Source of the DNA: Acinetobacter sp. WC-141
Lineage (GTDB): Bacteria; Pseudomonadota; Gammaproteobacteria; Pseudomonadales; Moraxellaceae
Reading direction: 5' to 3'
DNA: 64,000 bases
Assembly: GCF_000313935.1 (NCBI RefSeq)
Contig: NZ_AMSS01000016.1
Location: forward strand, 1-64,000
Each line of letters opens with the position of its first letter. Position 1 is the first letter of the stretch. The notes beneath the pieces were generated by a model. The model was not told the origin of the DNA, made no database searches, and saw only the letters and a list, made by a program, of their open reading frames with translations. Made by a program: the position numbers and the translations under genes. Below are positions 16,585-25,300 of the stretch, piece by piece.

Positions 16585-17675
16585 TGATTATTCGTTACAT
16601 CGAACCTAAAGATGTTAATGATCTTTACCTGTTGGCGCAAAAAGCAGGTTTTGGTTTGACATCTTTGCAGCCCAATATGGAAAAACTTGCCGCTCGTATT
16701 GAGCGGGCGTGTAAAACTGTTGCAGGCGAATTATCAAAAGCAGATCAGGTCTATTTATTTGTTTTAGAAGATACTGAACTCAACAAAGTTGTCGGTGTTT
16801 GCGGAATTGAAGTTGCACTTGGTTTAAAAGAGCCTTGGTATAACTTCCATGTAGGAACCCAAGTTCATGCGTCAGAACCTTTAAGTGTTTATAACGCTTT
16901 ACCTACTTTGTATTTGAGTAATGACCATACCAACTGTAGTGAGCTTTGTACTTTATTTTTAGACCCAGACTATCGCTTAAATAAAAATGGCAAATTTTTA
17001 TCGAAAGTCCGTTTCTTATTTCTCTCAGCATTCCGTCAATATTTTGAAGAAACCATTGTTGCCGAAATGCGTGGTTACTCTGATGCCAATGGACAATCAC
17101 CTTTTTGGAATGCGGTAGGTCATAAGTTTTTTAATATCGAATTTACCAAAGCTGATTATTTGAGTGGAGTCGGGCAAAAGGCTTTTATTGCTGAACTAAT
17201 GCCAAGACATCCCCTCTATGTCGATATGTTACCTGACGATGCTAAAGCCGCGATTGGTATTGTGCACCCGAATACTCGACCAGCCTACAACCTCTTGCTT
17301 GAAGAGGGGCTACGCTATAAAGGCTATGTCGACATTTTTGATGGGGGTGCGACACTGCAAGCGGATATCGAAAATTTACGGGCAATTAAAGAGAGCCATT
17401 CTGTAACGGTACAAATTGAACAATCTGAAAATATCGCTGTAGGTGATGAAGCTTACATTGTGGCGAATGATGATTATGAAAATTATCGCGCCATTCTTGT
17501 GTATAGCCAGCCTCATCAGAACATATTGCAGTTAACAAAAGAACAGGCAAAACAATTGAATGTCGAAAATGGCTTTTTAGTTCGTGTGCTAAGTGTTCAA
17601 GTTAAACAGGTTGCGAGCCCAGAATTGGTCAATAAACTCAAAGCCACTGAACATTCTCGAATGGCTGTTAATTAA
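16581..17675 (+). CDS. astO: Arginine/ornithine N-succinyltransferase (AstA family), AstO-like
   Basis: This 364-residue protein has the AstA fold throughout: [57 protein letters not shown], and the catalytic-region [17 protein letters not shown]. AstA proteins succinylate the alpha-amino group of arginine from succinyl-CoA. It is about 20 residues longer than E. coli AstA and is partnered only with a transaminase; the arginine-specific dihydrolase AstB is not here, consistent with ornithine as the acceptor. Translation is probably coupled to astN through ATGATGA (start at 16581 or 16584). Substrate specificity is inferred from context and recollection of the A. baumannii ornithine locus. Confidence 0.82.
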   Translation: MMIIRYIEPKDVNDLYLLAQKAGFGLTSLQPNMEKLAARIERACKTVAGELSKADQVYLFVLEDTELNKVVGVCGIEVALGLKEPWYNFHVGTQVHASEPLSVYNALPTLYLSNDHTNCSELCTLFLDPDYRLNKNGKFLSKVRFLFLSAFRQYFEETIVAEMRGYSDANGQSPFWNAVGHKFFNIEFTKADYLSGVGQKAFIAELMPRHPLYVDMLPDDAKAAIGIVHPNTRPAYNLLLEEGLRYKGYVDIFDGGATLQADIENLRAIKESHSVTVQIEQSENIAVGDEAYIVANDDYENYRAILVYSQPHQNILQLTKEQAKQLNVENGFLVRVLSVQVKQVASPELVNKLKATEHSRMAVN

Positions 17676-18076
17676 GCGAAAATTACTATACATTTCACCA
17701 AATTTAAGAAGGAATACTATATTATCGCTAGCGCAAGATTTGTATATGGATAAACACAATCTTGCTCGCTGAGCTGGAATTAATTAGCCTGTTTCTATTA
17801 TATGAAAGACAGATAATTAAAATATTTAATTTATTTATATATTTTAATTGTGTGCTGAAATTATATTAATAGACGATGGGCTAATATAATAATGAAGGAA
17901 AGGATTTATGATGGATTTTTATGGTTGTAGGTAATAGCTTTTAAAAAGGAATTTATAAGGTTTTAAGTGATTTAATAATATTATTAACATGATTTAATGG
18001 ACTAAATTAATAATCATATAATTTATTTATTATTAAAGCATTTACGACGGTTGCTATAAATTGGAGTAAATATTAC
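17676..18076 (+). other. 400-base AT-rich gap between astO and the permease
   Basis: No frame of note was seen. A hairpin at 17730-17770 (AGCG + CAAGATT pairing with AATCTTG + CGCT) follows astO but has no T tract, so it looks more like an mRNA-stabilising or processing structure than a terminator. The rest is very AT-rich and should contain a promoter for the permease. Confidence 0.4.
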
Positions 18077-19540
18077 ATGAGTAAGAATAACGGAAAGCAG
18101 TTCCTGGAAGGAGATCTTCTTGGTAGTCAACATATGACTGAGCAAGAAGAAGAGAAATTGCAGCGCTCATTAACCAATCGTCATATTCAGATGATTGCGA
18201 TTGGCGGTGCAATTGGTACTGGATTATTTATGGGTTCTGGAAAAACATTAAGCATTTCAGGTACTTCAATTGTTTTAACCTATTTAATTATTGGTTTTTT
18301 CTTTTTCTTCGTAATGCGAGCAATGGGTGAGTTGCTGCTGGCGAATACTAATTTTAAAACATTCGCCGATTTTGCAACGGCTTATCTTGGCCCGTGGGCA
18401 GGTTTTTTTCTGGGTTGGTCCTATTGGTGTAACTGGATTATTACTGCGATTGCAGACGTAATTGTGATCGGAGGGTACATGCAGTTTTGGTATCCCGATT
18501 TACCCGTCTGGATTCCTGCATTTACTTCCTTAGCAATTTTAACCATACTCAATTTTGTAGCTGTTCGGCTATTTGGTGAGCTTGAGTTTTGGTTTTCCCT
18601 CATCAAAATTACTGCAATTATTCTATTTATTCTGGCTGGTATTTATTTAATTGGTACCGGATTTACTTCTCCAAATGGGGTTAAGGCCTCAATGACCCAT
18701 TTGTTTGAAACAGAGTCAATGTTCCCATATGGGGTAACTGGTTTCTTGGCTGGCTTTCAAATTGCCATATTTGCATTTGTGGGTATTGAGCTTGTCGGGA
18801 CAACTGCTGCTGAAACAAAAGACCCGCACACCTCACTTCCAAAAGCCATTAACTCGATTCCTTTACGTATTTTATTATTCTATGTGGGCGCATTGGTTTG
18901 TATTATTGCCGTTACATCTTGGGCTAAGGTTTCACCAGAAAAAAGTCCATTTGTAGAAATGTTTACTTTGGTCGGGTTACCAATTGCGGCAGGTTTAATC
19001 AACTTTGTTGTTGCGACTTCAGCTTTATCTTCTGCAAATAGTGGAATCTTTGCGACCAGCCGTATGTTATATGGCCTAGCTTTAGACAATGATGCGCCTA
19101 AAAGCTTTAGTAAACTATCGAAAAGAAAAGTTCCGATTAGAGGCCTCGTATTTTCAATGGCGTGTGTAACGCTTGGAACATCCATTTTGTTTATTGTTCC
19201 AAATGTTATGACAGCGTTTACGATTATTTCAGCGCTTACTTCAATTTTATGTATTTTTACATTCATGCTGATTGTGCTTTCATATATTTATTATCGTAAG
19301 AAAAGCCCAGAATTACATATTCAGTCAAAATATAAAATGCCGGGTGGTTTATTTATGGCATGGATGACGATGCTATTTTTAGTTTTTACTATAGTAATTT
19401 TAGCATTAGATCATGACACACTGATTGCCTTAGAGTTTTCACCAGTATGGTTTATTGGTTTGTTTATTGCCTATAAATATAAAAAGAAAAAGATGTTGCA
19501 GCTTGATATCTTAAAAGCTCAAAAGGTTGATTATATTTAA
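18077..19540 (+). CDS. Amino acid permease, CycA-like; possible AstP
   Basis: This 487-residue APC-superfamily transporter with about 12 membrane segments is closely related to CycA (D-serine/D-alanine/glycine) of E. coli. Shared stretches include LTNRHIQMIAIGGAIGTGLF, FVMRAMGELLLAN, AIFAFVGIELVGTTAAETKD and NSGIFATSRMLYGLA. It lies downstream of astO on the same strand after a 400-base gap. It could be the permease of the ornithine locus (the P of astNOP as I recall it) or an independent small-amino-acid carrier; sequence alone does not decide. The start ATG has only a weak GGAGTAAATATTAC ribosome site. Confidence 0.85.
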   Translation: MSKNNGKQFLEGDLLGSQHMTEQEEEKLQRSLTNRHIQMIAIGGAIGTGLFMGSGKTLSISGTSIVLTYLIIGFFFFFVMRAMGELLLANTNFKTFADFATAYLGPWAGFFLGWSYWCNWIITAIADVIVIGGYMQFWYPDLPVWIPAFTSLAILTILNFVAVRLFGELEFWFSLIKITAIILFILAGIYLIGTGFTSPNGVKASMTHLFETESMFPYGVTGFLAGFQIAIFAFVGIELVGTTAAETKDPHTSLPKAINSIPLRILLFYVGALVCIIAVTSWAKVSPEKSPFVEMFTLVGLPIAAGLINFVVATSALSSANSGIFATSRMLYGLALDNDAPKSFSKLSKRKVPIRGLVFSMACVTLGTSILFIVPNVMTAFTIISALTSILCIFTFMLIVLSYIYYRKKSPELHIQSKYKMPGGLFMAWMTMLFLVFTIVILALDHDTLIALEFSPVWFIGLFIAYKYKKKKMLQLDILKAQKVDYI

Positions 19541-19588
19541 ATAAATTTTAGTGATTTTATTAGAAATCTTATTATTTAAAAACCCAAT

Positions 19589-19615
19589 AAAAAAGCCTCA
19601 TTACAAGGCTTTTTT
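19589..19615 (+). terminator. Terminator of the CycA-like permease gene
   Basis: AAAAAAGCCT (19589-19598) pairs with AGGCTTTTTT (19606-19615). It is nearly identical to the hairpin at 26553-26579. Confidence 0.75.
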
Positions 19616-19706
19616 ATTATCTCTACTCATCGAATTGAGTGAGCAGAGGATTTGCTAATGTGAATAATTTCCTTACCAAATCAAATAAAACTCATACCCA
19701 ACAGAA

Positions 19707-20827
19707 TCATTTTTCTACAATCTCACCTTTACGATTCATCGTCACATGACCTGCAAATTTATTTGGATTGATAATATTTCCATAACCAGTGAATTGTTCT
19801 GGTTTAATTTCCTTACCTTTGTCATCGACAATAGAACTCCATTGATCCATTAGAATTGGAACTTTAAAACCATTGAAAGTGTTATTCGTGATCCGAACAC
19901 GAGGGGAGTGGTCTAATACAATGGCGTAGGCTTGATCATTTTTTTGAGTAAGGGTAAAAGTATTTCCATCAATAACTGTGCCAGGGGAGAATTTTATGTA
20001 TAAAGCATTTGGAATGGCAGTAGTATCATTATTTGCATCGGGAAATATTTGTTGTGATTTATCGATGAGTTTAGATGAATTAGTTTTAGTTAAAGTAAAA
20101 CTACTTTTATTACTTCCAGCTTTATCTTTTGAAAGTGTAGTATTTACACCTAGTTTAGTTTTAGAAATTATTTTATTTTGAATTATAGTTGCTTTAGAGC
20201 CTGAAATATATATTTTTTTTCTATAATGAATTGAGAGGAAAGTATTCCTCCTCCCCATGAGCTTAACTCTAAAGTATCAGAATAATTTTTCATGTTTTTA
20301 AAGTAAAAATTTTCAATATTTCCTTGGTATGTCCCCGAACTATATTCTTTAGCATATAAAAATCCATATTTTTCTGCATAATTATTTATTTGTGTATTTG
20401 TTGAAAAATTTGGAGAAATATAATTACCTCCTAAAGATAAATAAGTATTTAATAAAATACCATTCTGAATAGTCGTATCATGGCCTCTAAGTTCAACAAC
20501 AGGAAAGCCTTGTTTAGAAAAATCCCAAACATGTCCTTGTAAATCAAGTTCCTGATTTTCGAAGTCTAAAATTAAACCTGAACGCCCTCCTGAGTAGCTA
20601 CTGGTATGTCCAGCGCCAACTAAAATTTGTAAAAATTTAGGTGTATAGTCCTTTGAAACCTTTTTTGCTATAGAGTCTTGTGTAGCACAGACTTTTTTAA
20701 TATTTTTTCCATTCAGTTGACTGTTACCACATTCAGGAAACTCATATTGCATACCATTCGCAACATCATCATTACCACAAGTGGTCAATGAAATGGATGA
20801 AGCTATAAGAAGTATTATTTTTTTCAT
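19707..20827 (-). pseudogene. Beta-helix lipoprotein gene, frameshifted at an A8 run
   Basis: Two overlapping frames together encode one protein of about 370 residues. The first (20183-20827) starts with a lipoprotein-like signal (MKKIILLIASSISLTTC, lipobox LTTC with an unusual Thr at -1) and contains parallel-beta-helix-like strands (DFENQELDLQGHVWDF, TTIQNGILLNTYLSLGG). After a run of eight A residues on the minus strand (20213-20220) the second frame continues as KKIYISGSKATIIQNKI, then further beta-helix turns (VIDGNTFTLTQ, RVRITNNTFNGFKV). One more A would restore the frame. It could be an inactivating mutation, a phase-variable tract, transcriptional slippage or a sequencing error. Confidence 0.65.
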
Positions 20828-21168
20828 TTTGTCGCTCCCTGAGGTGGGTTACCTTGAATACCAAATACTTTATTTTGACTCTGTATTTGAGTAATTGATT
20901 TTGTAGAAAATTTTAGCCTATAGTTACGCACCCCTTTTTCCACCCTTTCATTTTCCCCATCCTGTGACTCATATTTCTGCACAGATGTATCCCAAATGAC
21001 GTTATCAAATTTCTTTTTTTGCTCAAGGGAGACAATAGATTGAAATGCCAATATACGATTAAGGCTATGTCGTGATGGATATACAATAACTGTTGTTATC
21101 ATTCGATTCTGATATTCATCTAAGGTTTTACATACACTGGCAATTTCCTTAGATTTACAATCAGGCAT
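20824..21168 (-). CDS. Hypothetical protein upstream of the beta-helix lipoprotein
   Basis: A 114-residue frame whose stop overlaps the lipoprotein start by four bases (ATGA), indicating translational coupling. The product is basic and hydrophilic with two cysteines near the N-terminus (PDCKSKEIASVCKTL) and no signal peptide or membrane segment. An in-frame stop lies about ten codons upstream of the ATG, so no longer N-terminus is possible without a frameshift. It may be the remnant of a larger gene. I do not recognise a family. Confidence 0.5.
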   Translation of the reverse strand: MPDCKSKEIASVCKTLDEYQNRMITTVIVYPSRHSLNRILAFQSIVSLEQKKKFDNVIWDTSVQKYESQDGENERVEKGVRNYRLKFSTKSITQIQSQNKVFGIQGNPPQGATK

Positions 21169-21655
21169 AATGTATAAATTATTTTTTAAGTGGTTATTTC
21201 ATAAAAAATATGTTTTAGATTATAATATCTAACCTCTGATTTGAAAATACTATATAAAAAAGTATTTAAAGATTTTTATTTGAAGTAAGTTGAAATTGTT
21301 TGGTGGTCTGAGTTGAATATTATTAAGTTTATTTAAAAAATAATATAATAAGTGGTAACTGGTGAGTAAAATTAAATTTTATTGTATACTAAGTCAAGTT
21401 ACTTCAATTAAAAATATATTTATGTTTAAATTTTATTGAAAATTATCTTGTAAATTTTGAGCAATAACACACCACTAACTTCTATTTTTCAGGTCGTACC
21501 TTTAGAGAAAAATACTTAGTACTAAAATAAATATGAGATGATTAGTATCAATTCTTATAGTGAAACTGTGAGAATTGAACTGACTGTTATTTTTTATTTA
21601 TTTGATAAAAAGGTTTTTAAAATATTTTAAAAGAATGTTTTTAAATATAGCAGTG
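21169..21655. other. Very AT-rich divergent promoter region
   Basis: About 490 bases between the hypothetical gene and the RTX operon, with long A/T runs and no frame or conserved RNA signal that I can support. It should contain divergent promoters. The strong inverted repeat at its right end is listed separately. Confidence 0.4.
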
Positions 21656-21699
21656 ATTTAACCCATACAATTAATGAATATAGATTGTATGGGTTAAAT
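21656..21699. repeat. Perfect 16-bp inverted repeat before the RTX operon
   Basis: ATTTAACCCATACAAT (21656-21671) and ATTGTATGGGTTAAAT (21684-21699) are exact reverse complements separated by 12 bases, ending 28 bases before the ATG at 21728. It could be a regulator operator or an RNA hairpin in the leader. There is no T tract, so simple termination is unlikely. Confidence 0.7.
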
Positions 21700-21727
21700 G
21701 AACAACGATATGTAAAAGAGTAAATTT

Positions 21728-22291
21728 ATGACTTTTGAGAGAAAGAAAATTTGGGGCGAGCAACTAGAACAGCTTGCTGGATCGGTTGAGCCTTTATTGG
21801 AAGAGCTTGATCTAGATTTACCAATTAAACAGGAATCTACATTGCTAGTTGATGAAGAGCGAAGTATTTATTATTTATCATTTTTTGTAGGAAGTGGTTA
21901 TTTGTCACCTGCTGAAAAAATCATATTAGAAAAAGAGGGACCGTATTATTTTGACGGTTATGAAAATAACCCTGTAACCCCCTTTCATTGGCCAGCAGTA
22001 GAGGCAATTGTGACCCCAACACAAGTGATATTATTTACGTCATTTGAGTTTTCAGTTGCAAAAGTTGAGGAGTGTAAAGCTAATAGAGAATTTTATATAT
22101 CTTCACTGAGTATTAAATCTTTAGATAATCCAGATATTATCCATATTTATTCAGAAGATCAGGTTCCTCAAGAAGTACACAGTATTATTGCTGAAGCATT
22201 TTATATATATCAACAAAGAAAAGAGTGGAAAATTACCACACAGCTTTATTATAACTTTGGTGTAGATATGCTCAAGGGCTTAAGAAATTAA
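21728..22291 (+). CDS. Hypothetical protein, partner of the RTX-like protein
   Basis: This 187-residue, acidic, soluble-looking protein has no signal peptide or membrane segment. I do not recognise a domain; the centre is rich in aromatic residues (YYLSFFVGSGYLSP, PYYFDGYENNPVTPFHWP). It lies 24 bases upstream of the 1396-residue RTX-like gene and is clearly in the same operon. A small cytoplasmic protein directly before a large exported protein is the usual position of a secretion chaperone, activating acyltransferase or immunity factor; none of these can be assigned from sequence. It has no resemblance to HlyC that I can see. Confidence 0.7.
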   Translation: MTFERKKIWGEQLEQLAGSVEPLLEELDLDLPIKQESTLLVDEERSIYYLSFFVGSGYLSPAEKIILEKEGPYYFDGYENNPVTPFHWPAVEAIVTPTQVILFTSFEFSVAKVEECKANREFYISSLSIKSLDNPDIIHIYSEDQVPQEVHSIIAEAFYIYQQRKEWKITTQLYYNFGVDMLKGLRN

Positions 22292-22315
22292 TAATTAAAA
22301 GAAGAAAATAGAGAC

Positions 22316-25300
22316 ATGGCAAGATCGTTAGAAACCCAAAATATTATTAATCAACTTGCTGCTATTGAGCAGACAAATGGGCAAGTTACTATTCAAGACT
22401 TACGGCAGGCATTTCTTAATCTTGTGCCTGATGTTACTCAAGATTTAGCAAATAAAACAACTTTGTTTTATGCAGGGAACAACCCAACAGATCCTCTATA
22501 TATAGCAGCAAAAGCAATTTCGAAGGATACTAGTAACCCTTTAACTATTATGGGTAATACCAAGCTTTCAGAATTAATGCACTCAGATGAAGTGATAGGT
22601 TATTTAAAAGAAATTGCTGAAAAAAATAAGATTGCAAAATATACGGACATTATGAACGATGAAACCACGATTGATGGGGTTAAAAGTCGTGCATTGTGGG
22701 ATGATGCTTCAGAAGCCCTTGCAAAAGCTTCTTCTGGTGATGTTCGTACCCTTACGCCATTTGGTACCGAAGATAAAGTTTTTGCCCGTGTGGAGCTACC
22801 AGCTTTACTTGAAAACCCAAATGTAAAAACCATTGATGGGATACCACGTGAGGTACTGAAAACAATATACGATGCTGATATTGCCAGTGGACTCACGCAT
22901 GCGGAGGCAATAGATAATGCACGTGCGGCAGTACAGGCAAAATCACTCATCTATACTTCGCTCATTGATGAAATTAGCAATGCAAATGGTAAGGTGACCT
23001 ATGAGGTTAGCCGATTTATAGAGGGGCCAAATAATCTTTCTGACTATACGAAGGGGGCTTCAGTTACCCCTCATGCAGATACATCAATAATTCATTCGAC
23101 ATTACTTGGAGATACACCGAGTACCAGTCTATTAAACCCATCCCAAATAGAGTTTTTGAATAGAGGGAAGACTCAATTAGAGCGGGTGGAGTTAGTTACC
23201 CAGCAATTGGCTCAGAACGTATCTATATTTGAAAGTACACATCTTTCGAACTTGGCAAAAGGGGCAGGTTTAGCAAGTTTAACGATTGGGTTATTTACTG
23301 TGACTGAAAAAGCCCAAGCTGCTGAAACCCCAGAACAAAAACAACAAATTATAGATGATTGGGTCGGTCATACCACGGCAGAGTGGATTGCAGGATCAAT
23401 TGGTAGTGCGTTATTGGTAGGGGGGGTAGCAGCATTTACAGCAGTATCTGCACCTGTGACTTTAGCTTTAGCGATTGTGGGTGGAATAGTCGGTTCGATT
23501 GTGGGTGGTGACACGGTCTATGAGCTTATCAAAGAGGGTGTTAATAAAGTTTTAAGCGACATTAAGTCTAGTTTACATTCAATAGTTGGGGAGTTTTTAG
23601 ATCAGTTTGATTTGAATGATGTTATGGGATTATATGAACAGGCAGAGCATGTAACTAGCCCATTAATACTCGATTTAAATAAAGATGGCGTGGTTGGAAC
23701 ACGTGCATTGAGTGAAAATATTTATTTTGACCATGATGGTAGTGGATTTAAAGAAAAAACAGGTTGGGTCAGTTCGCAAGATGGTTTGCTAGTTTTAGAT
23801 AAAAACAATAATGCGGATATTGAAATAGGCAATGAATTATTTGGAAATCAGACTAGCTTGAATAGTGGCCAATTGGCAAAGAATGGATTTAAGGCTTTAG
23901 CAGAATATGACCTAAATAATGATGGAGTGATTGATGCAAAAGATGAAATTTATCAGCAGTTACAAGTTTGGCAAGACATCAATCAAAACGCACATGTAGA
24001 TCAGGGTGAACTGACTGGTTTACAAACAATAGGTATCCAACAAATTGATTTAGCTTATATCTTGGCTAAGCAAGTTGATGTCAATGGTAATTATCATAAA
24101 CAGCAGGGGCAGTTTGTCTGGGCAGATGGAACTGCTGGAAAAATAGATGATGTATGGTTTCAAGTAGATACCTTACATTCCCAGATAAATCAGGCCCAAA
24201 TAGTTGAGATTGATCCTTCAATTGCGGTATTACCTGATATTCACCAATTTGGTAACGTTGATAGCTTACATCAGGCTATGGCAAAAGATACAAATGGAAT
24301 ATTACAACAATTAGTTGAACAATTTGCTCAGACAGATTCTTTGCTGATTAGGCAGCAACTCGTGACTGATATTATTTATCAATGGACGGGTGTGGCAGAT
24401 TTACCGAGTCATGAAAGAGGAATGTATTGGGATGATCGACATTTATTGGCTTTAGAAAAAATAATGGGACGTCAATACCATTCATTTGCAGATGATCCTG
24501 AGTGGACTTTAGCGGTAGGAAATAATCAGGCATTTGCTTTAGAGGAAGCATGGAGACTCTTGCTACAGAAAATCTATGATCAACTCTATCTACAACAAAA
24601 AGTACCTGAATTTTTTGAAAATATTCAAATAACAGAATCAAACGAACTCGATGTCACTCAACTTTATAGTTATATCAAACAATCTAGTCTAATTGAGGTG
24701 GCTGAACTCTATGATGTTTTAAGCCGTGGTCCACAATTGTTTAAGGATGTACAAAATAGCTTGAAAGAACTTGCTTTGAATGTCTCTACACCAGATTTGA
24801 TTGATCAAATTCTAGGTCAAACTTTGCAAGTTCATATTTCATCTGTAAATGATAGTTTCTATGTAGGAAGTGATGGAGATGATTTACTGATCAGTAATAT
24901 TGGGACAGACATATTTGTAGGTGGTGAGGGTGTAAATATATATTTTTTTAGTTCTAATAGTGGGCAAGATACTATTCAGGCAAGCTATTTATCGGAAAAC
25001 TCGCCTTTGACAGAAACTCATATTGTTTTAGATGCCTTGCCGCAGGATATAGTGGTTGAGGTTGCTTCAAGCGACATTATTTTAAAAATCAGTGGAACTG
25101 AGGATCAATTAAAAATAGAAAATGCAATTTCAGAGAGTTCAACATTCAAAACGATAACCTTTGTAGATCAAACCGTCTGGACCATTACCGATATTTTAGC
25201 CCAGCCCTTGTTAGGTACTGAAAATGATGATTACCTGATAGGTATAGATGCGCGTGATAACACGATTTATGGTTTTGCAGGAAATGATAATCTCTATGGT

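Noticed and set aside
19707..20258. Beta-helix segment as an independent gene starting at 20258
   Set aside because: The first residues (MGRRNTFLSIHYR) are the out-of-frame reading of the upstream lipoprotein, and no export signal is present. It is better explained as the second part of a frameshifted gene.
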